A stretch of 44,343 nt of DNA from an uncultured Eubacteriales bacterium (lineage in GTDB: Bacteria; Bacillota; Clostridia; Christensenellales; Borkfalkiaceae): positions 1 through 44,343 of the forward strand of contig URHP01000006.1 of NCBI GenBank assembly GCA_900547645.1, in the 5' to 3' direction. Below are positions 16,486 to 26,720 of the stretch, in pieces (within the stretch, counting starts at the first letter, position 1; every line of letters begins with the position of its first letter). The position numbers were made by a program, and so were the translations under genes. The notes beneath the pieces were generated by a model. It ran no database searches. It was not told where the DNA came from and saw nothing but the letters and a program-made list of their open reading frames with translations.

Positions 16486-17129
16486 ACCCTTTTCGCGAGG
16501 TCGTCCAGGAGCGCTTTTACCTGCTCGAACAGGACTTCGGCGGGAGCCTCGGTGCCCGTCACGTTGAGGATGATGCCCTTCTTCGTGTAATAATCGATGA
16601 GAGGCGCCGTCTGTTCCTCATAGACCTTGAGACGGCTGCCCACCGTTTCGGGGTTGTCGTCCTTTCTCTGATACAGCTCCCCGCCGCAGCGAGCGCACGT
16701 CGTGGCGCCGTTCAGCGTGGAGACGTGGTAGCTTTCGCCGCATTCCTTGCAGACGCGGCGGCCGCACAGGCGGTCCATGAGCAGCTTGAAATCAATGTTG
16801 ATATTGACCACGCCGTCGATCTTGGCGAACTTGTCAAGCTCCTCCGCCTGGAAGAGATTGCGCGGGAAGCCGTCCAGCAGATACCCGTTCGACTTCGCAA
16901 CGTCCTCCCATGTGAGGCGGTCCTTGACGATCGCACACGTCACCTCGTCGGGAACCAGCTCGCCCTTGTCGATATACGACTTTGCGAGCTTGCCGATCTC
17001 GGTGCCGTTCTTGATGTTGGCGCGGAAAATGTCGCCCGTGGAAATGTGTACCAGTCCGTAGCGTTCCGCGATCTTGGTTGCCTGCGTTCCTTTTCCCGCG
17101 CCGGGGGCGCCGAGCAAGATGAGATTCAT
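16482..17129 (-). CDS. adk: Adenylate kinase, zinc-lid form
   Basis: 215 residues. Catalyses ATP + AMP to 2 ADP. P-loop GAPGAGKGTQA at about 7-17; the long LID domain carries CKEC and CARC, giving the four-cysteine zinc site of Gram-positive enzymes; DGFPRN is the conserved AMP/LID hinge block. Between secY and map as usual. Confidence 0.98.
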   Translation of the reverse strand: MNLILLGAPGAGKGTQATKIAERYGLVHISTGDIFRANIKNGTEIGKLAKSYIDKGELVPDEVTCAIVKDRLTWEDVAKSNGYLLDGFPRNLFQAEELDKFAKIDGVVNINIDFKLLMDRLCGRRVCKECGESYHVSTLNGATTCARCGGELYQRKDDNPETVGSRLKVYEEQTAPLIDYYTKKGIILNVTGTEAPAEVLFEQVKALLDDLAKRV

Positions 17130-17150
17130 AACCTTCCTCCCCTGTTTTCC

Positions 17151-18458
17151 TTACTTCAGGAATCCCTTGTAGTTCTTCATCAGGATCTGCGACTGGAGCT
17201 GTTTGTCGAACTCGAGCGCGACGGACACGACGATGAGGATACCCGTCGTCGAGAAGACGTTCACGAGGTCGTTGCCCGCCCACGAAAATGCGATGGAGGG
17301 AACGAACGCGACGAGCGTCAAGAAGATCGCGCCGAACAGTGTGATGCGCTTGTTGATGCGGGAAAGATATTCCGCCGTGGGCTTTCCGGGGCGGATGCCC
17401 TGAATAAAGCCGCCGTTCTGCTGAATGTTGCGCGAGACGTCTTCGGGATTGAATTGGATCTGCGCATAGAAGAACGAGAATGCAAAGATGAGCACGCACA
17501 GCACGAGGATATACCAGATCCCGTACGTACCGTTCTGGAAGTTGTTATTCCACCATTCAAGTTCATCCGACCAACTGGGCACAAGGCTCATGATCATGGA
17601 CGGGAAGGAGATGATCGCATAAGCGAAGATGAGGGGCATGACGCCGCTTCCCGAGATCTTCATGGGGATGACGGAGGACTGTCCGCCGTACATCTTGGTC
17701 CCGCGCACCTGCTTTGCGTACTGGACGGGGATCCTGCGCTCTGCAAGATCGACGTAGACGATCGCAAAGAAGATGACGACGGCAATGACGACAAACAGTA
17801 GGATGAATCCGAGCTCGTCGAGGTTGTTGGGAATATCGGTGAAAGCCGTTTCGAACTTGCCGACGATGGTCGTGCCGGCCGTGGAGAGGATACCGATGAA
17901 GATGATCATCGAGATCCCGTTGCCCACGCCGTATTCGGTGATGCGCTCGCCGATCCACATGACCAGGCAGGAACCTGCCGTATAGACGATGGTCATGAAG
18001 ATGCCCGCAACCCACATGGAGTCAAAGAAGTACGCCGTATTGATCGCGCCCTCGTTCTGTCCGAACAGGACGATGATGCCGACGGACTGAATGACGGCAA
18101 GCACGATGGTCACGAACCGCGTAATGTTGGTGATCTTCTTTCTGCCCTCTTCCCCCTGCTTGGAGAGACGTTCGAGGGCGGGGATGCCGACCGTCAGAAG
18201 CTGCATGATGATGGATGCGTTGATATACGGTCCGATACCCAATGCAAAGAGCGTGCCGTTTGCGAGCGCGCTGCCCGTGATGCCGCTCATGAGCGCGAGG
18301 AAATCGTTGCCCGTGACTGCATCGGCAAACGTATCCCGCGTCAGCCCGGGAATGGGAATGTAGCAGCCCACGCGGAACAGAAGCAGCAGAAGAAGAGTCA
18401 GGATGATCTTCTTTCTGATGTCCTTGTTCCGGAAGGCGTTTTTCAAAGTTTCGATCAT
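17151..18458 (-). CDS. secY: Preprotein translocase subunit SecY
   Basis: 435 residues, ten predicted transmembrane helices; forms the protein-conducting channel with SecE and SecG. Signature blocks include GCYIPIPG near the N-terminus (plug/first loop region), ALGIGPYINASIIMQLL (helix 2) and the cytosolic GKPTAEYLSRI loop. Normal length. 54 bases separate it from rplO, a spacer containing hairpins. Confidence 0.98.
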   Translation of the reverse strand: MIETLKNAFRNKDIRKKIILTLLLLLLFRVGCYIPIPGLTRDTFADAVTGNDFLALMSGITGSALANGTLFALGIGPYINASIIMQLLTVGIPALERLSKQGEEGRKKITNITRFVTIVLAVIQSVGIIVLFGQNEGAINTAYFFDSMWVAGIFMTIVYTAGSCLVMWIGERITEYGVGNGISMIIFIGILSTAGTTIVGKFETAFTDIPNNLDELGFILLFVVIAVVIFFAIVYVDLAERRIPVQYAKQVRGTKMYGGQSSVIPMKISGSGVMPLIFAYAIISFPSMIMSLVPSWSDELEWWNNNFQNGTYGIWYILVLCVLIFAFSFFYAQIQFNPEDVSRNIQQNGGFIQGIRPGKPTAEYLSRINKRITLFGAIFLTLVAFVPSIAFSWAGNDLVNVFSTTGILIVVSVALEFDKQLQSQILMKNYKGFLK

Positions 18459-18477
18459 TGTGTCCGCTCCTTACCGA

Positions 18478-18527
18478 AGTACGCCGTCCTTAACGGACGA
18501 ATGCCGAGACATTCAGACTGTCTCGGC
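18478..18527 (-). promoter_or_regulatory. Hairpins between rplO and secY
   Basis: A perfect 9-bp stem (GCCGAGACA at 18503-18511 with TGTCTCGGC at 18519-18527, 7-base loop) spans the rplO stop codon, followed on the minus-strand RNA by a small CGTCC / GGACG hairpin. There is no U tract, so these are more likely mRNA processing or stability elements than a terminator. Confidence 0.45.
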
Positions 18528-18959
18528 GGTGCCGCCTGCTTTCTCGATGCCCTCTTTCGCGCTTGCAGAAAATTTCGCCGCGCGCACGGTAAGTGCGACT
18601 GCGAGTTCGCCGTCGCCGAGGACCTTGAGCCCTGCGTTGTTCTTGACGTCCTTCGCAAGCCCGTTGGAAAGCACAAAGCCGTAATCCACGACCGTCCCTG
18701 CGGGCAGATCCGCGAGCGACGCGAGATTGACGATGACGTACTCCTTGCGGAAGCGGTTGTTGAATCCGCGCTTGGGAATGCGGCGCGCAAGCGGCATCTG
18801 ACCGCCTTCGAATCCGGGACGGACGCCGCCGCCCGAACGCGCCCACTGACCTTTGTGACCCTTGCCCGACGTCTTGCCGAGCCCCGAGCCGATGCCGCGG
18901 CCGAGACGCTTCTCGGAGGTTCTTGCTCCCTCTGCGGGAGCGATCGTATCGATTCTCAT
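18513..18959 (-). CDS. rplO: 50S ribosomal protein L15
   Basis: 148 residues. Start at 18959 gives the canonical [20 protein letters not shown], then the Gly-rich [19 protein letters not shown] and [18 protein letters not shown]. Longer upstream starts are out of context. Located in the 50S core near the exit tunnel. 13 bases after rpmD. Confidence 0.97.
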   Translation of the reverse strand: MRIDTIAPAEGARTSEKRLGRGIGSGLGKTSGKGHKGQWARSGGGVRPGFEGGQMPLARRIPKRGFNNRFRKEYVIVNLASLADLPAGTVVDYGFVLSNGLAKDVKNNAGLKVLGDGELAVALTVRAAKFSASAKEGIEKAGGTAETV

Positions 18960-18972
18960 AGTTGAACTCCTC

Positions 18973-19146
18973 TTAAACGGTCTCCACCTTGACAAGGTGT
19001 GCGACCTTCTTGAGCTGACCCTGCAGGGCGGGGCTGTCCTCGAACGTCTTTTCCGAGCGGATCTTCGTGAGGCCCAGCGCGGCAACCGTCGCCTTGACGG
19101 ACTTGACTTCGCCGATCGTGCTCTTGACAAGCGTGACTTTTACCAT
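18973..19146 (-). CDS. rpmD: 50S ribosomal protein L30
   Basis: 57 residues, [20 protein letters not shown] to [12 protein letters not shown], the standard bacterial short form. GGAGG-type site 6-8 bases before the ATG at 19146. Lies between rpsE and rplO as expected. Confidence 0.96.
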   Translation of the reverse strand: MVKVTLVKSTIGEVKSVKATVAALGLTKIRSEKTFEDSPALQGQLKKVAHLVKVETV

Positions 19147-19159
19147 ACGTTCACCCTCC

Positions 19160-19678
19160 TCAGCCCACGATCTCTTCCACGGCCTTGCCGCGGAGCGCAG
19201 CGATCTCTTCCACCGTCTTGAGGGCAGCAAGCCCTTCGATGGTCGCCTTGATGCAGTTGCCCGCGTTCTGCGTGCCGTGGGACTTGGTGCGGATATTCTT
19301 GATGCCCGCAGCCTCCATGACCGCACGGACGGGACCGCCCGCGATGACGCCGGTACCGGCTTCGGCGGGGAGCATGAGCACCGCGCCCTTGCCGAATTTG
19401 CCGAGCACCTCGTGGGGGATGGTGGTCTCCACGATAGGCACGCTGATCATATTCTTCTTTGCCGCCTGCGTCGCCTTTTCGATCGCTTCGGGCACTTCCT
19501 TGGACTTGCCCTGACCGTAGCCGACCTTGCCGTTGCCGTCGCCGACGACGACAAGCGCCGCAAAACGCATGTTCTTGCCGCCCTTGACGGTCTTGCTCAC
19601 GCGGTTGATCTCGATGGTCTTTTTGATGAGACCGTCGTTTTCCTCCTGTCTCCTCTGAGGTCTGTTGTCTCTTGCCAT
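19160..19678 (-). CDS. rpsE: 30S ribosomal protein S5
   Basis: 172 residues. Double-stranded-RNA-binding-like N-terminal domain ([27 protein letters not shown]) and C-terminal domain ([23 protein letters not shown]). S5 affects decoding accuracy at the A site. Normal length and position. Confidence 0.98.
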   Translation of the reverse strand: MARDNRPQRRQEENDGLIKKTIEINRVSKTVKGGKNMRFAALVVVGDGNGKVGYGQGKSKEVPEAIEKATQAAKKNMISVPIVETTIPHEVLGKFGKGAVLMLPAEAGTGVIAGGPVRAVMEAAGIKNIRTKSHGTQNAGNCIKATIEGLAALKTVEEIAALRGKAVEEIVG

Positions 19679-19691
19679 GTTTTCTTCCTCC

Positions 19692-20060
<369 letters not shown>

Positions 20061-20073
20061 ACTTCACGCTCCT

Positions 20074-20622
20074 TTACTTCTTGCCCTTACCGGAAGTCTT
20101 GCCTTCCTTGTGCTCGATATGCTCGCCCTTGTAGCGGATGCCGTAGCCGTGGTAGGGCTCGGGCTTGCGGATGGCGCGAAGGTCTGCCGCAACCTGTCCG
20201 ACGAGCACCTTATCGACGCCCGACACGCTGATCTCCGTAGCCGAGGGGCACTCGATCTTGATTCCCTCGGGGGAAGCGAATTCGACGGGGTGGGAGAAGC
20301 CGACGTTCATGACGAGCTTGTTGCCCTGCATGGCGACCTTCCAGCCGACGCCCTTGACCTCGAGGCTCTTGGTATAGCCTTCGGACACGCCCTTGACCAT
20401 GTTGGCGATGAGCGCGCGGTACAGTCCGTGAAGCGCGTTGGTCTGCTGCAATTCGTCAAGCGCGACGACCTGCACGTGACCGTTCTCGTTCCTGACGTCG
20501 ATCGCGCCCGTGATGTTCTGGGTGAGCGTACCCTTCGCACCCTTGACGGTGACGACTTTATCCTTGAACTCAACGCTCACGCCCGCGGGAATCGCGATAC
20601 TCATTTTACCGATTCTCGACAT
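20074..20622 (-). CDS. rplF: 50S ribosomal protein L6
   Basis: 182 residues. MSRIGKMSIAIPAGVSVEF start and the second-repeat signature PEPYHGYGIRYKGEHI. It has two tandem L6 folds near the factor-binding site; the C-terminal tail KEGKTSGKGKK is basic. Confidence 0.98.
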   Translation of the reverse strand: MSRIGKMSIAIPAGVSVEFKDKVVTVKGAKGTLTQNITGAIDVRNENGHVQVVALDELQQTNALHGLYRALIANMVKGVSEGYTKSLEVKGVGWKVAMQGNKLVMNVGFSHPVEFASPEGIKIECPSATEISVSGVDKVLVGQVAADLRAIRKPEPYHGYGIRYKGEHIEHKEGKTSGKGKK

Positions 20623-20632
20623 AATTCCCTCC

Positions 20633-21025
20633 TTAGTAGACGTAGCAGAGCACTTCGCCGCCCACGTTTGCGGCCTTTGCCTGCTTATCCGTCATGATGC
20701 CTTTGTTGGTGGAGACGATCGCGATGCCGAAACCGCCCAGCACTTTGGGCATGTTCTGCGCGCCGCTGTAGGTGCGCAGTCCCGGCTTGGAGACGCGCTT
20801 GAGCCCCGAAACGACGGACTTGCCGTCCTCCGTGTACTTGAGCGTGAGCACGAGCTTTGCTTCGTACCCCTCTCCCGTCTCCTTGACGTCCTTCACGTAG
20901 CCCTCTTCGAGAAGGATGCGGGCGATCTCGCGCTTCATGTTGGAAGCGGGGATCTCCACGGTCTCCTTTTTCACCGTGAGGGCGTTTCTGATTCTGGTGA
21001 GCATATCTGCGATGGGATCTGTCAT
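20633..21025 (-). CDS. rpsH: 30S ribosomal protein S8
   Basis: 130 residues. MTDPIADMLTRIRNAL start and the C-terminal STNKGIMTDKQAKAANVGGEVLCYVY. It binds 16S helix 21; in E. coli it is the autogenous regulator of the spc operon. Confidence 0.98.
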   Translation of the reverse strand: MTDPIADMLTRIRNALTVKKETVEIPASNMKREIARILLEEGYVKDVKETGEGYEAKLVLTLKYTEDGKSVVSGLKRVSKPGLRTYSGAQNMPKVLGGFGIAIVSTNKGIMTDKQAKAANVGGEVLCYVY

Positions 21026-21039
21026 TTCTTTCAGCCTCC

Positions 21040-21225
21040 TTACCAGCTCGACTTCTTCACGCCGGGGATCTGTCCCTTGTAGGCGAGTTCTCTGAAACAG
21101 ATACGGCAGATCCCGTATTTGCGGAGCACCGCGTGGGGGCGTCCGCAGATCGAGCAGCGGGTATACGCTCTCGTCGAGAACTTGGGCGTCTTTTGCTGTT
21201 TGTTGATCATTGACTTCTTTGCCAT
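21040..21225 (-). CDS. rpsN: 30S ribosomal protein S14, zinc type (type Z)
   Basis: 61 residues, the short zinc form. The ligands are CSIC and CRIC, flanked by [20 protein letters not shown]. This form is characteristic of Firmicutes and thermophiles rather than the long C-minus S14 of enterobacteria. Also called rpsZ. 14 bases after rplE. Confidence 0.98.
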   Translation of the reverse strand: MAKKSMINKQQKTPKFSTRAYTRCSICGRPHAVLRKYGICRICFRELAYKGQIPGVKKSSW

Positions 21226-21235
21226 ATCCGTCTCC

Positions 21236-21829
21236 TCACTTCTTGAAGGGCATTCCGAGCGCCCTCAACAGCTCTCTCGCTTCTTCGTCCGTCTGCGCCG
21301 TGGTAACGATGCACACGTCCATGCCTCTGATCTTCTCCACCTGATCGTACGTGATCTCGGGGAAGATGAGCTGCTCCTTGAGCCCGAGCGCATAGTTGCC
21401 TCTGCCGTCGAACGCCTTATCCGACACGCCGCGGAAGTCGCGGACGCGGGGAAGCGCGATGGAAACGAGCTTGTCGTAGAAGTCGTACATTCTTCTGCCG
21501 CGCAGCGTCACCTTGAGACCGATGTTCATGCCCTCTCTGACCTTGAAGTTCGCAACCGACTTGGTCGCCTTGCGGTAGATGGGCTTCTGACCGGTGATGA
21601 GCTTGAGCTCGTTTTCGATGATCTGCATGGACTTCTGGTTGTCCTTGATGTCGCCGAGTCCCGTATTGATGACGATCTTTTCGATCTTGGGGACCTGCAT
21701 GACCGACTTGTAACCGAATTTCTTCATGAGGGCGGGCACGACTTCCTTGTCGTAGTACGCCTTCACCCTGCTGACGGTAACTTCGGGCGTTTCGGTCTTC
21801 GCAGCCTTTGCCGTTTTCTTTTCTGCCAT
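21236..21829 (-). CDS. rplE: 50S ribosomal protein L5
   Basis: 197 residues, about 18 longer than the typical 179 because of a Lys/Ala-rich N-terminal extension ([16 protein letters not shown]). Core blocks [39 protein letters not shown] and [13 protein letters not shown] are canonical. Binds 5S rRNA and contacts P-site tRNA. Confidence 0.97.
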   Translation of the reverse strand: MAEKKTAKAAKTETPEVTVSRVKAYYDKEVVPALMKKFGYKSVMQVPKIEKIVINTGLGDIKDNQKSMQIIENELKLITGQKPIYRKATKSVANFKVREGMNIGLKVTLRGRRMYDFYDKLVSIALPRVRDFRGVSDKAFDGRGNYALGLKEQLIFPEITYDQVEKIRGMDVCIVTTAQTDEEARELLRALGMPFKK

Positions 21830-21846
21830 GACTTAAACCTCCGCCC

Positions 21847-22278
21847 TTATTTCTCTTCGCCTTCGGGCGCCGTTTCTTCCGCTTTCTTGGCGCTGCGCTT
21901 TCTCGTGCGCTTCTTGGGCGCCTCTTCCTCCGCAGCAGCCTGCTGTGCCTTCACTTTCTTGACGTACGCCTTGTCGAGGGACGCGCCGCACTTCTTGCAC
22001 ACGCGCACCTTTTTGCCGTCGATCACGGTGTGCGCGACGCGCGTCGCCTTGCCGCACTTGTCGCACACGACTTCCACGTTGGAAGCGTCGATGGGCGCCT
22101 CTTCCGTGACGATGCGGCTCGTTTCGTTCGCCTTTCTCGCCTTCTCGTGCTTGTGGACGATGTTCACACCTTCCACCACGACTTTGCCCGCTGCGGGATA
22201 GGTCTTCAGCACCTTGCCCTGCTTGCCCTTGTATTTGCCCGTAAGAACGAGCACGTTATCATTGACTTTTACGTTCAT
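21847..22278 (-). CDS. rplX: 50S ribosomal protein L24, with C-terminal extension
   Basis: 143 residues against the usual 102-110. The KOW domain (VNDNVLVLTGKYKGKQGKVL) and the CDKC ... CKKCG cysteine pairs are normal. Residues from about 108 onward are a Lys/Ala/Glu-rich tail (QQAAAEEEAPKKRTRKRSAKK). L24 is an early assembly initiator at the tunnel exit; the tail may be disordered on the ribosome surface. Confidence 0.96.
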   Translation of the reverse strand: MNVKVNDNVLVLTGKYKGKQGKVLKTYPAAGKVVVEGVNIVHKHEKARKANETSRIVTEEAPIDASNVEVVCDKCGKATRVAHTVIDGKKVRVCKKCGASLDKAYVKKVKAQQAAAEEEAPKKRTRKRSAKKAEETAPEGEEK

Positions 22279-22289
22279 GGCGCTCCTCC

Positions 22290-22658
22290 TTACAGAACCT
22301 CGGGCGCGAGAGAGATGATCCTCATATAATCCTTCTCACGCAGCTCTCTTGCGATGGGACCAAAGATACGCGTCCCCTTGGGCTGTTTCTGATTGTCGAT
22401 GATGACTGCGGCGTTGTCGTCGAAGCGGATATACGTCCCGTCCGGACGGCGGATGCCCTTCGAACTTCTGACGATGACCGCCTTTACGACGTCGCCCTTC
22501 TTTACGGCGCCGCCGGGCGTCGCCGTCTTGACGGAGGCGACGATGACGTCGCCGATGTTGCCGCTCCTTCTGAAGGAGCCGCCCAGCACGCGGATGCACA
22601 TGAGCTCTTTCGCGCCCGAATTATCCGCCGCTTTGAGTCTTGTCTGAGGTTGTATCAT
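22290..22658 (-). CDS. rplN: 50S ribosomal protein L14
   Basis: 122 residues. [20 protein letters not shown] start and C-terminal [24 protein letters not shown]. Forms intersubunit bridges with 16S rRNA and contacts L19. Normal in all respects. Confidence 0.98.
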   Translation of the reverse strand: MIQPQTRLKAADNSGAKELMCIRVLGGSFRRSGNIGDVIVASVKTATPGGAVKKGDVVKAVIVRSSKGIRRPDGTYIRFDDNAAVIIDNQKQPKGTRIFGPIARELREKDYMRIISLAPEVL

Positions 22659-22676
22659 ATTCGTTCTCCTCCCGCG

Positions 22677-22931
22677 TTACTTCGCCCTTTCGACGATCTC
22701 GGCGACGCGCCAGTTCTTGTCTTTGCTGAGCTTGCGCGTCTCGACGATACGCACCGTATCGCCGACGCCGCACTCGTTTGCTTCGTCGTGCGCCTTGAAG
22801 CGGCGGGTGTAGGTGATGGTCTTTTTATAGAGGGGATGCGGGCGCTTTTCGGACACGGCGACCACGACGGTCTTGTCCATCTTGTCGGAAACGACGATGC
22901 CCACGATCTCTTTTCTCAGATTTCTTTCCAT
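22677..22931 (-). CDS. rpsQ: 30S ribosomal protein S17
   Basis: 84 residues from the start [20 protein letters not shown] at 22931; OB-fold with [22 protein letters not shown] longer in-frame start at 23000 overlaps rpmC and is rejected. Primary 16S binder of the 5' domain. Confidence 0.97.
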   Translation of the reverse strand: MERNLRKEIVGIVVSDKMDKTVVVAVSEKRPHPLYKKTITYTRRFKAHDEANECGVGDTVRIVETRKLSKDKNWRVAEIVERAK

Positions 22932-22942
22932 GTCTTGCCTCC

Positions 22943-23134
22943 TCACTTCGCCTGACGCGCGCGAAGCTCGGTGTTCACGCGGGCGATGTCCCTCTTGCAC
23001 GTTCTGATCGAGACGGGGTTTTCCAGCTGTCCCGATGCGTGACGGAAGCGGAGGTTGAAGAGCTCGCTCTTCAGATCCTGCAGCTTCTTGGTGAGTTCGA
23101 CGTCGGTCATATTATGAAATTCGTTGCCTTTCAT
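22943..23134 (-). CDS. rpmC: 50S ribosomal protein L29
   Basis: 63 residues, two-helix fold: [20 protein letters not shown] then [16 protein letters not shown]. The ATG at 23134 overlaps the rplP stop by one base (TGATG). A second Met at residue 9 exists, but the first aligns with the family start. L29 sits at the tunnel exit where SRP and trigger factor dock. Confidence 0.97.
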   Translation of the reverse strand: MKGNEFHNMTDVELTKKLQDLKSELFNLRFRHASGQLENPVSIRTCKRDIARVNTELRARQAK

Positions 23135-23580
23135 CAGGATTCACCGCCTTCTGCCGTTTTCTCGGCGGGAACGTCCGCCTTCTTCACAAACTTGCACTTG
23201 ACGGGCAGCTTGTGAGCGGCAAGCCGCATCGCCTCGCGTGCCACGTCCTCGCTCACGCCCGCCATTTCGAACATGACTCTGCCCGGCTTGACGGGAGCAA
23301 CCCAGTATTCGACGCCGCCCTTACCGGAACCCATACGGGCCTCGGCGGGGTGACGGGTGATGGGCTTATGAGGGAAAATGTCGATCCAGACTTTACCGCC
23401 GCGCTTGATGAAACGGGTCATTGCGATACGGGCCGCCTCGATCTGGTTGGACTTGATCCAGCCCTGCTCTTCCGCCATGAGCCCGTACTCGCCGTACGCG
23501 ACGAAATTACCCTTCTGCGCGCTGCCCTTCATGTTGGGGCGGTGCTGCTTTCTTCTCTTGACTCTCTTGGGGATTAACAT
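23134..23580 (-). CDS. rplP: 50S ribosomal protein L16
   Basis: 148 residues from [20 protein letters not shown]; the ATG at 23580 overlaps the rpsC stop by one base (TAATG). [19 protein letters not shown] is the conserved block containing the residue hydroxylated by YcfD in E. coli. Important for A-site tRNA positioning. Slightly extended acidic C-terminus. Confidence 0.98.
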   Translation of the reverse strand: MLIPKRVKRRKQHRPNMKGSAQKGNFVAYGEYGLMAEEQGWIKSNQIEAARIAMTRFIKRGGKVWIDIFPHKPITRHPAEARMGSGKGGVEYWVAPVKPGRVMFEMAGVSEDVAREAMRLAAHKLPVKCKFVKKADVPAEKTAEGGES

Positions 23581-24239
23581 TATCTGCCTCCTTCCGCCTT
23601 CTTTGCGGCTTTCAGGACTTCGCCCTTGTAGATCCAGCACTTGACGCCGATCATGCCGAACGTCGTGTGCGCTTCCGCAAAGCCGTAGTCAATATCCGCG
23701 CGCAGCGTCTGAAGGGGAATGCTGCCCTCGTGATAGTGCTCGCATCCCGCGATCTCGCGCCCGTCGAGACGGCCCGAAACCTGCATCTTGACGCCCTTGA
23801 CGCCCGCGCGCATCGTCCTGCCGATCGCCTGCTTGAGCGCGCGGCGGAAACCGACACGCTTTTCAAGCTGCGCCGCAACGCCCTCCGCAACGAGCTGTGC
23901 ATCCGCGTCGGGCTTTCTCACTTCGGTAATGTTGACGCTGACGGGCTTGCCCTTGGTGATCCTGGCAAGCTCTTTCTTGATGACTTCGATCTCGGAGCCG
24001 GCCTTGCCGATGAGCACGCCGGGACGCCCCGTGTACACGGTAACGACGATCCTGCCCGCCGCGCGCTCGATGAGGATGCGCGAGACAGCCGCCGCATAGT
24101 ACTTCTTCTTCAGGAACGTGCGGATGGTGTGGTCCTCTTTGAGAAACGCGGAGAACTCCTTCTTGTCGGCGTACCACTGCGTATCCCAACCCTTGATGAT
24201 GCCTACTCTCAGTCCGTGAGGATTGACTTTCTGACCCAT
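23580..24239 (-). CDS. rpsC: 30S ribosomal protein S3
   Basis: 219 residues from [20 protein letters not shown] at 24239. KH domain ([20 protein letters not shown]) and C-terminal S3 domain ([20 protein letters not shown]). Part of the mRNA-entry helicase with S4 and S5. One base after rplV, so tightly coupled. Confidence 0.98.
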   Translation of the reverse strand: MGQKVNPHGLRVGIIKGWDTQWYADKKEFSAFLKEDHTIRTFLKKKYYAAAVSRILIERAAGRIVVTVYTGRPGVLIGKAGSEIEVIKKELARITKGKPVSVNITEVRKPDADAQLVAEGVAAQLEKRVGFRRALKQAIGRTMRAGVKGVKMQVSGRLDGREIAGCEHYHEGSIPLQTLRADIDYGFAEAHTTFGMIGVKCWIYKGEVLKAAKKAEGGR

Positions 24240-24240
24240 G

Positions 24241-24642
24241 TTAGATTTCTCCCTCCGCTTTCTTGACGTCCAGAATGACCGTGATATGGCTCGTTCTCTT
24301 GAGGATCGCGTGTCCTCTGCCCTTGGAGACGGGCTGCATACGCTTGAGCATCGTGCCGCCGTCCGCATAGCAGGCAGCGACGTACAGATCGCCCCTGTCC
24401 ATGCCCTGGTTGTGTTCCGCATTCGCGACCGCGCTCATGAGCACCTTCTTGGTGGGCGCCGCGCCGCCGTTGACGCTGTTTTCGAGGATCGCCTGCGCTT
24501 CGCGCACGCTCTTGCCGCGGATGAGGTCGAGCACCGTACGCACCTTGTAGGGAGAGACGCGGACGTATTTCGCGACGGCGTAAGGACGCGTTTCTCTCTT
24601 TTCTTCCACGCGCGCCGCCTTCTTCTTCATATTCGTCGCCAT
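24241..24642 (-). CDS. rplV: 50S ribosomal protein L22
   Basis: 133 residues, about 20 longer than average through a basic N-terminal segment ([17 protein letters not shown]). [20 protein letters not shown] and the C-terminal tunnel-lining hairpin with [20 protein letters not shown] are canonical; the hairpin is the macrolide-resistance region in other species. Confidence 0.98.
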   Translation of the reverse strand: MATNMKKKAARVEEKRETRPYAVAKYVRVSPYKVRTVLDLIRGKSVREAQAILENSVNGGAAPTKKVLMSAVANAEHNQGMDRGDLYVAACYADGGTMLKRMQPVSKGRGHAILKRTSHITVILDVKKAEGEI

Positions 24643-24653
24643 AGCTTATCTCC

Positions 24654-24935
24654 TTACTTTTTCCCGGGCGCGCTCGTCTTAGCGGTGTGCCCTTTGAATG
24701 TTCTCGTGGGTGCGAACTCGCCGAGCTTGCAGCCCACCATGTCCTCCGTCACATACACGGGAACGTGCTTTCTCCCGTCGTATACGGCGATCGTGTGACC
24801 GACCATCTGGGGGAAGATCGTCGACGCTCTCGACCAGGTCTTTAATACCTTCTTTTCGTTTGCCTCGTTCATCGCCTCGATGCGCGCAAGCAGCTTCGCT
24901 TCGACGTAAGGCCCTTTCTTAACGCTTCTCGACAT
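24654..24935 (-). CDS. rpsS: 30S ribosomal protein S19
   Basis: 93 residues. [20 protein letters not shown] start, [20 protein letters not shown] and [13 protein letters not shown]. Head protein that works with S13 near the A-site finger. Normal length. Confidence 0.98.
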   Translation of the reverse strand: MSRSVKKGPYVEAKLLARIEAMNEANEKKVLKTWSRASTIFPQMVGHTIAVYDGRKHVPVYVTEDMVGCKLGEFAPTRTFKGHTAKTSAPGKK

Positions 24936-24949
24936 GGTATCTCCCTCCC

Positions 24950-25777
24950 TTAATTGATCCTCTTCAGGATGAACTTGCTCGTCGGATTCTTCTTCTTTCT
25001 CGTCTTATATCCGAGCGCCGGCTTGCCCCAAGGAGTTTCGGGACCGGCATGACCGACGGGCGACTTGCCTTCGCCACCGCCGTGAGGGTGGTCGTTGGGG
25101 TTCATGACCGAACCGCGCACCGTGGGACGGATGCCGAGGTGGCGCGTCTTGCCCGCTTTGCCGATGCGGATGATCTCATGCTCGACGTTGCCGACCTGAC
25201 CGATGGTCGCGCGGCACGCCGCGGGGATGAGACGCATTTCGCCGGAAGGCATCTTGATCGTCGCGTAGTCGCCCTCGCGCGCCATGATCTGCGCCGAGAT
25301 GCCCGCGCTTCTCGCGATCTGACCGCCGCGGCCCGGCTTCATCTCGATGTTGTGGATGGTCGTACCGACGGGGATGTCCGTAAGGGGAAGGGCGTTGCCG
25401 ACCTTGATGTCCGCACCCGCGCCGCTCATGACGCGGTCGCCGACGTTCAGACCGACGGGCGCAAGAATGTAGCGCTTTTCGCCGTCCGCGTAGACGAGGA
25501 GCGCGATGTACGCGCTGCGGTTGGGATCGTACTGGATGCTCGCAACCTTGGCGGGAATGCCGTCCTTGTTGCGCTTGTAATCGATGATGCGGTACTTTCT
25601 CTTATTGCCGCCGCCGATGTGGCGCACGGTGATCTTGCCCGCGTTGTTCCTGCCGCCCGACTTGCGCTGATCCTCAAGGAGGGCGCGCTCGGGCTTCGCC
25701 TTGGCGATCTCGCCGTAGGCGGGAACCGTCATGAGACGGCGCGCGGGAGATGTGGGTTTATATCTCTTGACTGCCAT
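24950..25777 (-). CDS. rplB: 50S ribosomal protein L2
   Basis: 275 residues. [14 protein letters not shown] start, [20 protein letters not shown], and the conserved C-terminal [19 protein letters not shown] containing the histidine close to the peptidyl-transferase centre. Normal length and order. Confidence 0.98.
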   Translation of the reverse strand: MAVKRYKPTSPARRLMTVPAYGEIAKAKPERALLEDQRKSGGRNNAGKITVRHIGGGNKRKYRIIDYKRNKDGIPAKVASIQYDPNRSAYIALLVYADGEKRYILAPVGLNVGDRVMSGAGADIKVGNALPLTDIPVGTTIHNIEMKPGRGGQIARSAGISAQIMAREGDYATIKMPSGEMRLIPAACRATIGQVGNVEHEIIRIGKAGKTRHLGIRPTVRGSVMNPNDHPHGGGEGKSPVGHAGPETPWGKPALGYKTRKKKNPTSKFILKRIN

Positions 25778-25795
25778 GTTTCCTATCCTCCGCTG

Positions 25796-26086
25796 TTACG
25801 ATAACGAGTTGAAGTGCTCGATTGCCTTGGAGTCCGCCGTAAGCTGGACGATCGCCTTTTTCGTATCGGGCGTATAGCCGCTGTTCCTGCCCATTCTCTT
25901 GAGCTTGCCGGGGCAGGTGACGGTGTTGACGCTTGCGACCCGCACGCCGAACATCTGCTCGACGGCGATCTTGATCTGCGTCTTGTTTGCATTCTTTGCG
26001 ACCTTGAACGTGTAGCGCTTGTCCGCGATCCCGTCGTAGCCCTTCTCGGTGAGGACGGGCTTTAAGATGATATCCTCGGGTACCAT
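25796..26086 (-). CDS. rplW: 50S ribosomal protein L23
   Basis: 96 residues. [21 protein letters not shown] start and [20 protein letters not shown]. Tunnel-exit docking site for trigger factor and SRP. Its start overlaps the rplD stop by one base. Confidence 0.97.
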   Translation of the reverse strand: MVPEDIILKPVLTEKGYDGIADKRYTFKVAKNANKTQIKIAVEQMFGVRVASVNTVTCPGKLKRMGRNSGYTPDTKKAIVQLTADSKAIEHFNSLS

Positions 26087-26709
26087 TATGCGTACACCTC
26101 CTCGAGTTTTTTGACCGAGCCCTTGGTGAGCACCACGACGGCGTTCGCCACGATCTCGTAAGTGTTGATCTCGCCCACGGAGAGCGTCGTGAGCGTGGGA
26201 AGGTTGCGCGCCGCGAGAATGACGTTTTCATCGTTCTCGTCCATGACGACGACGGTGCGCTTATCCAGCTTCATCGCCTTGCGGAACGCCTCCATCTCCT
26301 TGGTCTTGGGCGCGCTGACTTTGAGTTCGTCCACGACGAACAGCTCGCCGTCCGCGACCTTCTTGGAGAGCGCGGAAACGAGTGCGCCGCGCTTTGCGGA
26401 AAGGTTCATCTTCTTGGAGAAGTCGCGGCTCTTGGGTGCGAACACGACGCCGCCCTTCGTCCACTGCGGCGCGCGGATGGAACCCTGACGCGCACGGCCG
26501 GTGCCCTTCTGTCTCCAGGGCTTTGCGCCGCCCCCGCGGACTTCCGTGCGGGTGAGCGTGGACTTCGTTCCCTGTCTCTGGTTGCAGAGGTAGGTGACGA
26601 CCGCCTGATGGATGAGGGGCTCGTTGTAGTCCGCGCCGAACACCTTGTCGGAAAGTTCGATGTCGCCGACTTCCTCTCCCTTCATGTTGTATACTTTCAC
26701 GTTTGCCAT
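26086..26709 (-). CDS. rplD: 50S ribosomal protein L4
   Basis: 207 residues. Tunnel-loop region with [19 protein letters not shown] and the C-terminal Rossmann-like fold. In gamma-proteobacteria L4 represses the S10 operon by binding its leader; whether that happens here is unknown, though the operon has a long leader. Confidence 0.98.
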   Translation of the reverse strand: MANVKVYNMKGEEVGDIELSDKVFGADYNEPLIHQAVVTYLCNQRQGTKSTLTRTEVRGGGAKPWRQKGTGRARQGSIRAPQWTKGGVVFAPKSRDFSKKMNLSAKRGALVSALSKKVADGELFVVDELKVSAPKTKEMEAFRKAMKLDKRTVVVMDENDENVILAARNLPTLTTLSVGEINTYEIVANAVVVLTKGSVKKLEEVYA

Positions 26710-26720
26710 GATCGTTCTCC

